Shown: positions 25,755 through 35,331 of the stretch, in pieces | Position numbering within the stretch: the first letter of the stretch is position 1 | Layout of the letters: every line of letters starts with the position of its first letter | Source: Halostella limicola | GTDB taxonomy: Archaea > Halobacteriota > Halobacteria > Halobacteriales > Natronoarchaeaceae | Assembly: GCF_003675875.1 (NCBI RefSeq) | Contig: NZ_RCDI01000002.1 | Location: 1,012,644-1,076,643 of the forward strand | DNA: 64,000 bases | Reading direction: 5' to 3' | Translations under genes and position numbers: made by a program | Notes under the pieces: model-generated | Database searches by the model: none | Told to the model about the DNA's origin: nothing | The model's input: only the letters and a program-made list of their open reading frames with translations

Positions 25755-26764
25755 TGTTGGATCCTCGGGTCGAGGTAGGAGTAGGTCAGGTCCACGAGCA
25801 GGTTCACCAGCGTGAAGACGAACGCGAACACTAGGACGGTGCCCTGCACGATCGGGTAGTCCCCGTCCTGGATCGCGTCGACGAGCAGGCGGCCGATGCC
25901 GGGGATCGCGAAGACGGTCTCGGTCAGCACCGCGCCGCCGAGCAGGCTCCCGAACTGGATGCCGATGACGGTGACGACGGGGATGAGCGCGTTCCGAAAC
26001 CCGTGTTTCATCAGGGTGATCTTCGCGCCCTGTCCCTTGGCCCGCGCGGTCCGGATGTAGTCCTGCCGGACGACCTCGAGCATCGACGAGCGCATCATCC
26101 GGGAGATGAGCGCCATCGAGTAGATGCCGATGACGAGCGACGGCAGGAACAGGTGCTTCGCCGCCGAGACGAACGTGCCGTACCGACCGAGCAGCAGCGC
26201 GTCGACCGTCAACAGCCCCGTCAGCTGCGGCACCGCGTACTCAGATCCGATCCGGCCGCTCGTCGGGAACCAGCCCAGTTCGACCGCGAACAGGAGGATC
26301 ACGAGCGGGCCGCTCCAGAAGATCGGGACGCTGATGCCGGTAAGCGCTCCGAACCGGCCGAGGTGGTCCGTGATCGTGTCCTGCTTGACGGCGCTGATGA
26401 TCCCGATCGGGATGCCGAAGAGGATGCCGGCGAGTTGCCCGAAGACCGCGAGTTCCAGCGTGATGGGGAACTTCCAGCGCAGGACGCTGGAGACGGGCTG
26501 CCCGCGGCGGATGATGTACGATTCGCCGAAGTCGAGGTGGAGGAGGTCCCAGAGGAACCGGCCGTACTGCACCCAGATCGGGTCGTTGAGCCCGAGCTGG
26601 CGCTCGATCTCCCGGACCGCCGCCTTGCTGGCCCGCTCGCCGGCGATCACGCGCGCGGGGTTACCGGGCGAGAGGTGGAGGATCGAGAACACCAGCGTCG
26701 CCACTCCGACCAGAACCGGAATCAACAGCAGCAGCCGCTTCAAGACGTAGCGCTTGCTAATCAT
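25751..26764 (-). CDS. peptide ABC transporter permease (DppB/OppB type)
   Basis: This 337-residue permease carries the OppB N-terminal helix with LLLIPVLVGVATLVFSILHLSPGNPARVI, the family segment LGLNDPIWVQYGRFLWDLLHLDFGES, and the EAA loop QDYIRTARAKGQGAKITLMKHGFRNAL. It pairs with the downstream DppC-type permease to form the channel. It follows the substrate-binding protein by 18 bp. Confidence 0.94.
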   Translation of the reverse strand: MISKRYVLKRLLLLIPVLVGVATLVFSILHLSPGNPARVIAGERASKAAVREIERQLGLNDPIWVQYGRFLWDLLHLDFGESYIIRRGQPVSSVLRWKFPITLELAVFGQLAGILFGIPIGIISAVKQDTITDHLGRFGALTGISVPIFWSGPLVILLFAVELGWFPTSGRIGSEYAVPQLTGLLTVDALLLGRYGTFVSAAKHLFLPSLVIGIYSMALISRMMRSSMLEVVRQDYIRTARAKGQGAKITLMKHGFRNALIPVVTVIGIQFGSLLGGAVLTETVFAIPGIGRLLVDAIQDGDYPIVQGTVLVFAFVFTLVNLLVDLTYSYLDPRIQQ

Positions 26765-26782
26765 CGAGAGAGATCGGGAGAG

Positions 26783-28429
26783 TTAGCTCAGCTGGACCTG
26801 GTCAAGGAAGGGCCCCCCGACGAGTTCGACGGTGTAGTTGCTGACGTTCGGCCCGACGCCGCGGATCTCCTCGGCGTGGACGAGCGGCACCCAGGGACAC
26901 TCTTCGTGGAAGATCTCGGCCGCCTGCTGGTAGATCTCCGCTCGTTCGCTGTCTTCGTAGGTCGCCTGCCCTTCCTCGATGAGCTGCATGAACTCGTTGT
27001 TGGCCCAGGCCGCGCGGTTGGAGGTGTTGTACCCCTCGGCGTCCCAGTCGGCGAAGTCCTGGTCCTCGGGGACGTCGATCTGGGGGTGGAGCAGGGCGTA
27101 GTAGAAGTTGTCCGGGTCGCCGTTGTCGGTCATCCAGCCGAGGAAACAGGCGTCGTGGCGGCCCTCGCCCGTGTAGCTGAGGTAGGTCTCCCACGTCTTC
27201 TGCTCGATGGTGGCGTCGATGCCGACCTCCTGCAGGTACGAGCGGATGGTCTCGGCCGCCTGCACCGGCGAGGGGTTGTACGCCCGCGGGTTCTGGAACG
27301 TCGCGAGTTCGAGCTCGAACCCGTCGCCGTAGCCCGCCTCCTCCAGTAGCGACTGCGCCTGCTCGGGGTCGTGCGGGTAGGGGTCGAGGTCCTCGTTGTA
27401 GCCGAGGATGTCCTCCGTGATCGGCTGGCTCGCCGGCGTGGCGATGCCCTGGTAGATGCTGTTCGCCAGCTCCTCGGTGTTTATCGCGTAGTTCATCGCC
27501 TGCCGGACGCGCTTGTCCTGGAACGGCTCGAACTGCGCGCCGTTCAGCGCCATGTAGCCGACGTTCATCCCGTCGATCCGGCGAACCTCGGCGTCGCCGT
27601 CCTCGACCTGCTGGACGGTCTGGGAGTCGAGACCGTCGATGATGTCGAGTTCGCCCGCGTTGAGCGACTGTGCGCGCGTCGAGTTCTCGCCGACCACACG
27701 GAAGACGACCTCGTCGACGTGCGGGCCCTCACCGTAGTAGTCGTCGTAGGCGGCCAGACGGATGCGGCCGCTCCCCTCGTCCATGTTGTCGAGCTGGAAC
27801 GCGCTCGTGCCGACCATCTCCGTCGCGAAGTCGGTCCCGGACTCGATCTCGGACTTGGGAAGGACGGCCAGCGCGAACACGGCCAGGTTCGCCAGGAACG
27901 GCGCGTAGCGCTTCTCGATCTCGAACGTCAGCGTGTAGTCGTCATCGGCGCTGACGTCGTCGACGTAGCCGAGCAGGTACGGGCCGTAGATCGACCCGTC
28001 CTCGTTGTAGTACTCGTAGTCCTCGTCGAGGTACCGGCGGTACGTGGCGATGAAGTCGTCGGCGGTGAAGTCGTCGCCGTTGTGGAACGTGGCGTCCTCG
28101 CGGAGCTCCAGGGTCGCCGTCGTCCCGTCGAGTTCGAAGCTCGTCGCGAGCGACTCGACGAGCGCGGCCCCGCCCGGTTCGAACCCGATCAGCTGGTCGT
28201 ACACCTGGTTCGTCACCTTGGCGACCTCGCCGCTAGTAGAGCCCTGCGGGTCGAGGGTGTCCGACGCCGCCCCGCGGCCGTAGGTGAGCGTACCCCCTTC
28301 GCCGCCGCCGTTGCCGTCGCCGTCGCCCTCCCCGACGAGACCGGAGATGCAGCCGGCAGTCATCGACGTCGTTACCGTGGCGGCGCCCGCCGCCTTCAGA
28401 AAGCTTCGGCGATCAATGTCACGCGGCAT
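26783..28429 (-). CDS. peptide ABC transporter substrate-binding lipoprotein
   Basis: This 548-residue family-5 solute-binding protein delivers a peptide or related solute to the permeases. The N-terminus has a Tat motif (DRRSFLKAAG) and a lipobox (SMTAGC, Cys27), typical for haloarchaeal binding proteins that are exported folded and lipid-anchored. A Gly/Asp linker follows, then the SBP_bac_5 domain with LATSFELDGTTATLELREDATFHNG. The ATG at 28429 gives the correct signal; upstream codons do not. It has its own TATA box at 28455-28465. Confidence 0.93.
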   Translation of the reverse strand: MPRDIDRRSFLKAAGAATVTTSMTAGCISGLVGEGDGDGNGGGEGGTLTYGRGAASDTLDPQGSTSGEVAKVTNQVYDQLIGFEPGGAALVESLATSFELDGTTATLELREDATFHNGDDFTADDFIATYRRYLDEDYEYYNEDGSIYGPYLLGYVDDVSADDDYTLTFEIEKRYAPFLANLAVFALAVLPKSEIESGTDFATEMVGTSAFQLDNMDEGSGRIRLAAYDDYYGEGPHVDEVVFRVVGENSTRAQSLNAGELDIIDGLDSQTVQQVEDGDAEVRRIDGMNVGYMALNGAQFEPFQDKRVRQAMNYAINTEELANSIYQGIATPASQPITEDILGYNEDLDPYPHDPEQAQSLLEEAGYGDGFELELATFQNPRAYNPSPVQAAETIRSYLQEVGIDATIEQKTWETYLSYTGEGRHDACFLGWMTDNGDPDNFYYALLHPQIDVPEDQDFADWDAEGYNTSNRAAWANNEFMQLIEEGQATYEDSERAEIYQQAAEIFHEECPWVPLVHAEEIRGVGPNVSNYTVELVGGPFLDQVQLS

Positions 28430-28454
28430 AAACGAGGTATGCGGTGACACCCCG

Positions 28455-28465
28455 TATAAATATAA
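28455..28465 (-). promoter_or_regulatory. TATA box of the substrate-binding protein gene
   Basis: TTATATTTATA on the minus strand is the strongest TATA-like element seen in the window. Its centre is about 31 bases from the ATG at 28429, leaving a leader of only a few bases. It gives the binding protein its own transcription start downstream of the ATPase gene. Confidence 0.75.
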
Positions 28466-28522
28466 CGGACTTGCGGCACAAATTGCGAAAAGAAAGTGGG
28501 CGGGCGTTCACTACGAGAATAG

Positions 28523-31027
28523 TTAACTGTCGGGGTATAAGTGGCAGGCCGCCGGGTGGCGGTCGCGACCGAGTTCGGGCGACTCGCGCTCGCAAACGCT
28601 CTCGAAGTTGTCGCAGAGGAGTTCCGCGGCCCGGTCCCACTCCTCGTCGACGACGAGGCGGAGCGACTCGTCTACCACGTCGCCGGCCTCGCCGCGGGGC
28701 GGCCTGTCGAACAGGCGCTCGCGGAGGTCGGCGACGGTCGACGCCCGCGTCGCGTCGGTTTCAGCGGGTTCGACCGGGGTCTGTCCGCCGTCGGTCGCCG
28801 CCTTGGCGTCGGCCACGTCGGCGGAGGAGGCCTCGATGGCCTCGACGGGGATGGCCTCGTCCTCGACGCGCTCGCGGTAGTCCATTATTTCGCGGTACGT
28901 CGCCTGGTCGACGTCGAGGTCCTCCGGCGGGATGACCTCGGGACACCGCGTCCGGAACCGGCAGCCGCTCGGCGGGTCGATGGGGCTCGGCACGTCCCCC
29001 TCCAGGATGATCCGGTCGTCGGTGTCGGCGAGCGGGTCGGGCTCCGGGATGGAGGAGAGCAGTGCCCGCGTGTAGGGGTGTTTCGGGTCGGCGAACAGCT
29101 CGTCCGTCTCCGCGACCTCGACTATCTTCCCGAGGTACATGACGGCGACGCGGTCGCTGATGTGCCGGACGACGGAGAGGTCGTGAGCGATGAACAGGTA
29201 GGTCAGGTCGAACTCCTCCTGGAGGTCCTCGAGCAGGTTGAGGATCTGGGCCTGCACGGAGACGTCGAGCGCCGAGACCGGTTCGTCCGCGACGATGAAG
29301 TCCGGGTCGACTGCGAGCGCCCGCGCGATGCCGACGCGCTGGCGCTGGCCCCCCGAGAGCTCGTGGGGGTAACGGTCCCGCTGGTCCGGGTCGAGGCCGA
29401 CGGCCTCGATGAGCTCGTCCACCCGCTCCTGACGCGCCCGTCGCTCCGATCGGTCGCCGTGCTCGCTCTCCTCCGGCAGGTCGTGGATCTTCAGCGGCTC
29501 CATGATCGTCTGGGCGACGGTCATGCGCGGGTCGAGCGAGGACAGCGGGTCCTGGAAGATCATCTGCATGTCCTTGCGGCGCTCGCGGAGGGCGTCGTCG
29601 TCGAGCGTCGCGAGGTCGTCGCCGGCGTACAGCACCGTGCCGTCCGTCGGCTCGACGAGGCGCAGCAGCGCCCGGCCCGTCGTGGACTTGCCGCAGCCCG
29701 ACTCGCCGACGAGGCCGAGCGTCTCCCCCTCGTAGAGGTCGAAGTCGACGCCGTCGACCGCCCGGACCGCCTGTGGCTCGTCCGCGAGCCACTTGTCGAG
29801 CAGGTCGTCGGCCTGCGAGAAGTGCTTTTTCAGGCCGTCGACCGAGACGAGCGGGTCGCCGGTGAACACCTCGCTCTCGGCGCTGACGCCCGCCCCGTCG
29901 TCGCCGTACTCGGACGTGTCGAACTCCTCGAGGACGCACTTCGCGCGGTGGTTCACGTCGTCGGGGCCGTGCTGGAGGTAGGGGATCTCCCCCTCGGTGC
30001 ACTCGGGCTGGGCCCAGGGGCAGCGCGGGGCGAAGTTGCAGCCCGGCGGCATGTCGATGAGGTCCGGGACGTTGCCCTCGATCGGCGTCAGGCGGTCTTT
30101 GTCCTCGCTCGGGATCGACTCCAGAAGCGTGTAGGTGTAGGGGTGGCTGGGGTTGTGGAATATCTCCTCGACGGGGCCCTCCTCGACGATCTCGCCGGCG
30201 TACATCACCGCGACGCGGTCGCACGTCTCGGCGACGACGCCGAGGTCGTGGGTGATGAAGAGTACGGACATCCCGAACTCCTCCTGCAGGTCGTTGATCA
30301 GGTCGAGGATCTGGGCCTGAATGGTCACGTCGAGCGCGGTCGTCGGCTCGTCGGCGATCAGCAGTTGGGGCCGGCAGGCGAGCGCGATGGCGATGAGCAC
30401 GCGCTGGCGCATCCCGCCGGAGAACTCGTGGGGGTAGTCGTCGAGACGCGCCTCCGGCTCGGGGATGCCCACCTCGGCGAGGATCTCCGCCGTCGCGTTC
30501 AGCACCTCCTCGCTGATGCCGCCGCCCCGGAGCGAGGGGAGCGTCTCCCTGACGGCGTTCCACCAGTTGTCGGGTTTGCGCCCGCCGTACTGGTGGAGCT
30601 GCAGGCTCTCGGCGACCTGCTCGCCCACCGTCAGCGCCGGGTTGAGCGACGTCATCGGGTCCTGGAAGATCATGCTCATCTCGCCGCCGCGGACGCTCCG
30701 CATCGCGGCCTCGGGCGCGCTCGTGAGGTCGACGACGCCCTCGCTCCGGTCGACGAACTCGTCGGCGCGGCCTGGATACTCCTCGGCGAGGCGGCGCGCG
30801 AGATCGGGGTCGTGGAACTCGACCTGCCCGCCGACGACCTCGCCGGGGTCGTCGACGAGGTCCATCGCGGACAGCGCCGTCACGCTCTTGCCGGACCCGC
30901 TCTCGCCGACGAGACCGACCGTCTCCCCTTCGCGGATGGTCAGGTCGATCCCGTCGACCGCCTTCACGCGGCCGCGGTCCGTGGCGAACTGCGTACGCAA
31001 GTCTGAGATGGACAGTAGATCTGGCAC
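28523..31027 (-). CDS. fused double-ATPase subunit of the peptide ABC transporter (DppD-DppF)
   Basis: The 834-residue protein joins two ATP-binding domains in one chain. The first has Walker [12 protein letters not shown], signature EFSGGMRQR and the peptide-transporter C-terminal Cys region [14 protein letters not shown]. The second, from about residue 390, has [24 protein letters not shown] and [12 protein letters not shown]-terminal extension of about 100 residues, Ala/Glu/Asp-rich, ends in [24 protein letters not shown] at 31027 fits the family start ([10 protein letters not shown]); a TTG at 31057 is possible. It is upstream of and on the same strand as the binding protein and permeases. 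Confidence 0.92.
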   Translation of the reverse strand: MPDLLSISDLRTQFATDRGRVKAVDGIDLTIREGETVGLVGESGSGKSVTALSAMDLVDDPGEVVGGQVEFHDPDLARRLAEEYPGRADEFVDRSEGVVDLTSAPEAAMRSVRGGEMSMIFQDPMTSLNPALTVGEQVAESLQLHQYGGRKPDNWWNAVRETLPSLRGGGISEEVLNATAEILAEVGIPEPEARLDDYPHEFSGGMRQRVLIAIALACRPQLLIADEPTTALDVTIQAQILDLINDLQEEFGMSVLFITHDLGVVAETCDRVAVMYAGEIVEEGPVEEIFHNPSHPYTYTLLESIPSEDKDRLTPIEGNVPDLIDMPPGCNFAPRCPWAQPECTEGEIPYLQHGPDDVNHRAKCVLEEFDTSEYGDDGAGVSAESEVFTGDPLVSVDGLKKHFSQADDLLDKWLADEPQAVRAVDGVDFDLYEGETLGLVGESGCGKSTTGRALLRLVEPTDGTVLYAGDDLATLDDDALRERRKDMQMIFQDPLSSLDPRMTVAQTIMEPLKIHDLPEESEHGDRSERRARQERVDELIEAVGLDPDQRDRYPHELSGGQRQRVGIARALAVDPDFIVADEPVSALDVSVQAQILNLLEDLQEEFDLTYLFIAHDLSVVRHISDRVAVMYLGKIVEVAETDELFADPKHPYTRALLSSIPEPDPLADTDDRIILEGDVPSPIDPPSGCRFRTRCPEVIPPEDLDVDQATYREIMDYRERVEDEAIPVEAIEASSADVADAKAATDGGQTPVEPAETDATRASTVADLRERLFDRPPRGEAGDVVDESLRLVVDEEWDRAAELLCDNFESVCERESPELGRDRHPAACHLYPDS

Positions 31028-31128
31028 TATTTGCCAATTCCCACCCCGTGGCGTCAAATAACTTTCTACACGATTAACGGCGGGAGTTGACGGGAACGTT
31101 TTTGGCGGTCCGCCGTCGCCGTACCGGT

Positions 31129-31611
31129 ATGGCGAGTAGCGGGACGGACGACAGCGTGCTGGAGTTCTGGGACGAGGTCGTCGACGACATGGAGGCGACG
31201 GCCGAGGAGTACCGCGAGAACGGCTGGAACCCGATCGAGCTTCACCCGGGCGACGTGACGGCGCTCCCGCCGGACCACGAGCGGTTCGGGCTGGACGTGC
31301 TGGTGCCCGACGACGAGTACGAGACCGTGCGCGAGGCCGTGGAGGCCGAGAAAGCGGCGTTCGACGACGTGGAAGTGTTCCGCGCGGCGACCGCCGGCAC
31401 GGTCTTTCTCGTCGTCGCGGTGCGGGACGAGGCCACCGGCCGCGTCGTGCTCGTGCCGGCGTTCTACGGCGTCCGCGAGGCCCAGGAGACGATCGACGGC
31501 GCGCGCGAACGGGGCTCGCTCCCGGTCCACCTGCGGACGCTGTCGAACGAGGAAGTCGTCACCTTCGAACCGGACGACCCGACGCCGCTGTTCCCGCCGA
31601 GCGGGGAGTAG
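31129..31611 (+). CDS. conserved haloarchaeal protein, unknown function
   Basis: This 160-residue acidic protein opens with [19 protein letters not shown] followed by [17 protein letters not shown]. It contains beta strands [26 protein letters not shown] and VVLVPAFYG, and ends in [18 protein letters not shown]. The pattern fits a haloarchaea-only DUF family (perhaps DUF7529, from memory). No catalytic motif is seen. It is divergent from the ABC ATPase gene. Confidence 0.8.
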   Translation: MASSGTDDSVLEFWDEVVDDMEATAEEYRENGWNPIELHPGDVTALPPDHERFGLDVLVPDDEYETVREAVEAEKAAFDDVEVFRAATAGTVFLVVAVRDEATGRVVLVPAFYGVREAQETIDGARERGSLPVHLRTLSNEEVVTFEPDDPTPLFPPSGE

Positions 31612-31687
31612 GTGGACGGGGATCCGAAACGCGTCGTTCCGTGCGACCGCGGTTCTCGGAGCGCTCGACGGGTAACGCGGTCCCGAT

Positions 31688-31837
31688 CTACGCCGCGCCG
31701 GTCTTGGCGTCGGCACCTGATCGTCGGTCGTGTGCGCGGCGTCGGGCGTACATCAGGGCCGGCCCCGCGAGAACGCCCGCAGCGGTCGTGATCGCGAGCA
31801 CGAACCCGACGAGGGTACGTGCCGTCGCCGCGATCAC
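31688..31837 (-). CDS. possible very small membrane protein (49 aa)
   Basis: Starting with GTG at 31837, this frame encodes a helix (ARTLVGFVLAITTAAGVLA) followed by a basic stretch YARRRAHDRRS and a short polar tail. This is a plausible single-pass membrane protein with the positive-inside pattern. It is supported only by composition and by filling an otherwise empty gap. Confidence 0.38.
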   Translation of the reverse strand: MIAATARTLVGFVLAITTAAGVLAGPALMYARRRAHDRRSGADAKTGAA

Positions 31838-31899
31838 GGCTTGCCCACGAGGGTAGGGCCGCCACTTCGATCACTGTTCACCCATACAGGGCTCACCGA

Positions 31900-32598
31900 C
31901 TAATCGTCGGCAGCGATCTCCTCTCCGCAGTGCGGACACTCCGTCCCCTCGTGGCGCAACTGCTCGCTCGACTCGCGCACCTCGCGCATGACCGCCGAGA
32001 TGCGGTCCTCGGCCTCCAGTTCCTCCTCCACGGAGAGGTCGACGCCCTCGACTTCGAGCAGGAACTTCGCGACCTCGGTCGTCTCGTACATCACCTCGTC
32101 GAGTTCCTCCGCGGTGAAGAAGTCGCTCATCGCGCCGTAGAGGAAGGTCGCGCCGGCCTTTCGGACCTTCTCCTCGAACGAGGCGCGGGCCTGGTTGACC
32201 GCCTGCGGGGTGTAGGTGTCGGTCATGAACGGCACGAGCTCCGGCAGGTTCTCGCCGATCTTCGTCATCTCGACGCCGGTCTCGGTTCGGAAGTCCGCAC
32301 AGAGCCGCGCGATGGCCCACTCGCGGGCCGTGATGTACGTGCGGTCCCGCAGGAACTCGTTGGCGCGGTCGTACTGCGCGCCGTCCATCTTCTGGAAGCG
32401 GTCGTACTTCCGCACGTCGTCCGGGACGCGGGGTTGCGGGTCGTCGTCGGTCGCGCCGTCGTCCTCTGGCGCGTCCGGCCGGGGGTCCTCGGTCGACGCC
32501 TCGTCCGCGGCCGATCGCTCGCGGTCCCGCGAGCGAGGGTCCGACGAGCGTCGGTCGTCGTCTCCGTCGGGAGTCGTCTTCGGCGCGTCGTCGCTCAT
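31900..32598 (-). CDS. DUF5806-type haloarchaeal protein
   Basis: This 232-residue protein has a long, charged, disordered N-terminus (about residues 1-60) and then a helical domain with RKYDRFQKMDGAQYDRANEFLRD, EWAIARLCADFRTETGVEMTKIGENLPELVPFM and FLYGAMSDFFTAEELDEVMYE. The C-terminus has a single CPHC pair (ECPHCGEEI). The family assignment to DUF5806 is from memory. No function is known. The ATG at 32598 is preferred to a GTG three codons earlier. Confidence 0.78.
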   Translation of the reverse strand: MSDDAPKTTPDGDDDRRSSDPRSRDRERSAADEASTEDPRPDAPEDDGATDDDPQPRVPDDVRKYDRFQKMDGAQYDRANEFLRDRTYITAREWAIARLCADFRTETGVEMTKIGENLPELVPFMTDTYTPQAVNQARASFEEKVRKAGATFLYGAMSDFFTAEELDEVMYETTEVAKFLLEVEGVDLSVEEELEAEDRISAVMREVRESSEQLRHEGTECPHCGEEIAADD

Positions 32599-32750
32599 GC
32601 CGCTCACTTACCAAGCGGCCGGCAAAAGGATTGCCACGCCGGGCGATCGTGCTCGTTGCCGTTCAGCCGGCGCGTCGAACGGGGAACGCGCCGGGAGAGC
32701 GGTGTGAACGGTCCCAACTGTTTTGAAACACCGCGCGGAACACGCTCGTC

Positions 32751-33119
32751 ATGAACGTACTGCTGGGCATCGCGGGGAGCGAGGAAAGCGACGACGCGCT
32801 CCGGGAGACGGTCGACAGAGCGGCCGAGGCGGGCGACGACCTGACGATCGCGATCCTCGAAGGGGCCGACCACGACCGGTCGGCGGACGACCTGGAGTCG
32901 CAGGCGCGGGAGATGGTCGACGACGCGGGGATCGACGCGACCATCCGCCGGGTCTCCGGGGATCCGGGGAGCGAACTGGTCGAGATCGCCGAGCGCGAGG
33001 CATTCGACCGACTCGTCATCGGGGGCGGCCAGCGGAGCCCGATGGGCAAGATCCAGCTCGGGTCGATCACGGAGTTCGTCCTGCTGAACGCGCAGGTGTC
33101 GGTGACGCTGGTACGATGA
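32751..33119 (+). CDS. universal stress protein, short form
   Basis: This 122-residue protein has the UspA fold in shortened form. It begins MNVLLGIAGSEESDDALRE and ends with the nucleotide-loop region VIGGGQRSPMGKIQLGSITEFVLLNAQVSVTLV, which resembles the G-2x-G-9x-G(S/T) ATP motif. The stop overlaps the start of the acetyltransferase gene by 4 bp (ATGA), so the two are coupled. It is one of four Usp genes within 2.6 kb. Confidence 0.85.
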   Translation: MNVLLGIAGSEESDDALRETVDRAAEAGDDLTIAILEGADHDRSADDLESQAREMVDDAGIDATIRRVSGDPGSELVEIAEREAFDRLVIGGGQRSPMGKIQLGSITEFVLLNAQVSVTLVR

Positions 33120-33649
33120 GCGGCGACCGGATCTATCCCGACGAGACGACCGGGGGGTTCGAGCCGCCGCCGCTGTCGTTCGAGGACCGCGAGGGCCGCG
33201 ATATCGAGATCCGCGCGTTCGAGCCGGACGAGCTCGACGCCGTCACCGAGATGTACGCCGACTTCGACCCCGCCGACCGCGCGCAGGGCATCCCGCCGAC
33301 GGGCGAGGACCGGATCGAGACCTGGCTGGAGACGCTCATCGGCGAGGGGCTGAACGTCGTCGCCTGGCACGGGGACCGGGCCGCCGGACACGCGACGCTG
33401 GTCCCGGACGGCGACGACGGCGAGACGTACGAACTCGCCATCTTCGTCCTGCAGGAGTACCAGGAGGCCGGCATCGGGAGTCAGTTGATGGAGTGTCTGC
33501 TCGGACACGGCGAGGAAAACGACGTCGAGCGCGTGTGGCTGACCGTCGAGCGCTGGAACCGCGCCGCCGTCGGCCTCTACGAGAAGATGGGGTTCGAGAC
33601 GAGCAACGCCGAGAGCTTCGAGCTGGAGATGTCGCTCCGCCTACACTGA
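33116..33649 (+). CDS. GNAT-family N-acetyltransferase
   Basis: The 177-residue protein carries the GNAT fold: the acetyl-CoA pyrophosphate loop EYQEAGIGSQLMECLLGHG (motif A, near residues 115-133) and motif B with LTVERWNRAAVGLYEKMGFET. The first 30 residues are acidic and Pro-rich. The substrate is unknown. It is translationally coupled to the upstream stress protein, which hints at a shared role in stress responses. Its 3' end overlaps the convergent stress-protein gene by 9 bp. Confidence 0.87.
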   Translation: MSGDRIYPDETTGGFEPPPLSFEDREGRDIEIRAFEPDELDAVTEMYADFDPADRAQGIPPTGEDRIETWLETLIGEGLNVVAWHGDRAAGHATLVPDGDDGETYELAIFVLQEYQEAGIGSQLMECLLGHGEENDVERVWLTVERWNRAAVGLYEKMGFETSNAESFELEMSLRLH

Positions 33650-34117
33650 GAGGACGGGCTGGCTCGCGTACAGCAGGACGTACTCGGCGGCCTTCGACAG
33701 TATCTCTCCCTCCTCGCCCGACAGCGGTTCGCGCGGGACGACGATGAAGTCCGCGTTCACGTCGTCGGCGGTGTCGAGGACGACGCTTCCCGGGTGGGTC
33801 GTCTTGCTCGTCGGGGAGAAGCCGTACGCCGAGGAGTTCGTCAGCTCGACGCCGTGTTCGGCCACGAGGTCGCGGACGTCGTCGATGAACGACCGCGCCT
33901 CTGCGGCGGCCTCGTCCTCGTCGACCGCGCCGGACTCTATCGCCCGGACCATCTCCTGCCCGTGGACGTACACCGCGTGAACGGCGGCGTCGTAGCGGTC
34001 GGCGACCGCGCCGGCGTACTCGACGGCCCGCTCCGACGACTCGCTCCCGTCGACGGGGACGAGCACCGTCTCGACCGTCAGCGGCCCGTCGCCCTCGGAA
34101 ACCGAATCCGTGCTCAT
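33641..34117 (-). CDS. universal stress protein
   Basis: This 158-residue UspA-type protein starts with a 14-residue polar leader and then VETVLVPVDGSESSERAVEYAG, with the Asp that binds nucleotide. The C-terminal region (VVPREPLSGEEGEILSKAAEYVLLYASQPVLSV) departs from the G-2x-G-9x-G ATP loop, so nucleotide binding is doubtful. It is convergent with the GNAT gene and divergent from the next Usp gene. Confidence 0.85.
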   Translation of the reverse strand: MSTDSVSEGDGPLTVETVLVPVDGSESSERAVEYAGAVADRYDAAVHAVYVHGQEMVRAIESGAVDEDEAAAEARSFIDDVRDLVAEHGVELTNSSAYGFSPTSKTTHPGSVVLDTADDVNADFIVVPREPLSGEEGEILSKAAEYVLLYASQPVLSV

Positions 34118-34198
34118 ACCTCACCGTGCGGAGGCGGGGAGCAAAAACCCTCTCCCTTCGAAGAGGGGTTTATTGTCCTCGGCGGGGACGTGTCGCAC

Positions 34199-34642
34199 AT
34201 GCGACGTGCGCTCGTCGTCGTCGACGGTCAGGAATCGACGAAGGAACTCGTCCGCGAGGCCGGGGAACTCGCCGCCGGGGTGGACGCGGAACTGCTGTTG
34301 CTACACGTGACCAGCGAGGAGGAGTTCGCCGACCGGCAGGAGTCCCTCGCCCAGATAAGCGGGTTCGACGCCACCTACGGTATCGGGCAGGCGGAGGAGG
34401 GTGCGACGCAGTTCGCCCGTGAGATCGGCCGCGAGGCGCTGCCGGAGGGCGTCGACTTCGAGGCGATCGGCCGCATCGGCGACGAGGTGAGCGTGATCCT
34501 CTCGACGGCCGCCGAGCGGGAGTGCGACCACGTGTTCGTACAGGGGCGGCAGCGCTCGCCGACCGGAAAGGCCCTGTTCGGCGACCGTGCCCAGCGGGTC
34601 GCGCTGGAGTTCGATGGACCGGTGACGGTCCTGACCGCGTAG
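34199..34642 (+). CDS. universal stress protein
   Basis: The protein has 147 residues of the UspA fold, starting MRRALVVVDGQESTKELVREAG and ending VFVQGRQRSPTGKALFGDRAQRVALEFDGPVTVLT. The loop GRQRSPTGKALFGDRAQ follows the Usp nucleotide-loop pattern with a change in the last position. It stands alone between a divergent and a same-strand Usp gene. The 205-base gap after it contains no recognisable gene. Confidence 0.85.
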   Translation: MRRALVVVDGQESTKELVREAGELAAGVDAELLLLHVTSEEEFADRQESLAQISGFDATYGIGQAEEGATQFAREIGREALPEGVDFEAIGRIGDEVSVILSTAAERECDHVFVQGRQRSPTGKALFGDRAQRVALEFDGPVTVLTA

Positions 34643-34816
34643 TACCGGCCGTCGCGGTCGGCGGCGACCGCTTCTCACAGAGGCGGACGCGCCGGCGTTC
34701 GGCCGCGACGGCCCACGCTGGTCCGCAACGCCGGCGACGGCCTCGGTCGCCGCGACGACCCGTATGAATTTGGGAAGAAATAGTTCATAGTTCTTTTGGA
34801 GCGGCGCAGTCAGAGG

Positions 34817-34822
34817 TTTAAA
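34817..34822 (+). promoter_or_regulatory. TATA element of the stress-protein gene at 34848
   Basis: TTTAAA lies about 28 bases before the ATG at 34848, fitting a leaderless or near-leaderless transcript. A GC-rich GCCCCGG/CCGGGG-like hairpin lies between it and the start. Confidence 0.55.
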
Positions 34823-34847
34823 GCCCCGGCCCGGGGAAACCACGGGT

Positions 34848-35273
34848 ATGATCGAGACGGTTGTCATCGCCACGGACGGTTCCGAGAGCGTCGAGCGGGC
34901 CGTCGACGTCGCGCTGGATCTCGCTCGGCGGTTCGACGCGGCCGTCCACGCGCTGTACGTCGTCGACGAGAGCGAGGTCGGCTCCTCGCCCGAGGCGATC
35001 CGGGAGGACATGCGCGAGGCGCTGGAGGAGAGCGGTGAGGCGGCGCTCGACGACGTCCGGGAGCGCGCGGGCGGCGAGGTGGAAACCGTCGTCCGGGAGG
35101 GGCGCCCGGCCGCGGAGATCTGTACCTACGCCCGGGAGAACGACGTCGACCTCGTCGCGACCGGCACCCGCGGCCGCCACGGCGAGAACCGGTTTCTCAT
35201 CGGAAGCGTCGCCGAGCGGGTCGTCCGCTCCTGCCCCACCCCGGTGCTGACGGTGCGGCAGCTGGGCGAGTAG
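34848..35273 (+). CDS. universal stress protein, ATP-binding type
   Basis: This 141-residue UspA protein has the canonical nucleotide-binding features: VVIATDGSESVERAVDVAL at the N-terminus and VATGTRGRHGENRFLIGSVAERVVRSCPTPVLTV, which contains the full G-2x-G-9x-G-S loop. It is the only one of the four Usp proteins in this cluster with an unaltered loop. Confidence 0.9.
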   Translation: MIETVVIATDGSESVERAVDVALDLARRFDAAVHALYVVDESEVGSSPEAIREDMREALEESGEAALDDVRERAGGEVETVVREGRPAAEICTYARENDVDLVATGTRGRHGENRFLIGSVAERVVRSCPTPVLTVRQLGE

Positions 35274-35331
35274 GCGAGGGATCCGGTCGCCGGATCGGCG
35301 GGTTCTTGCCTCGCGGGACGGACCGTCACGT

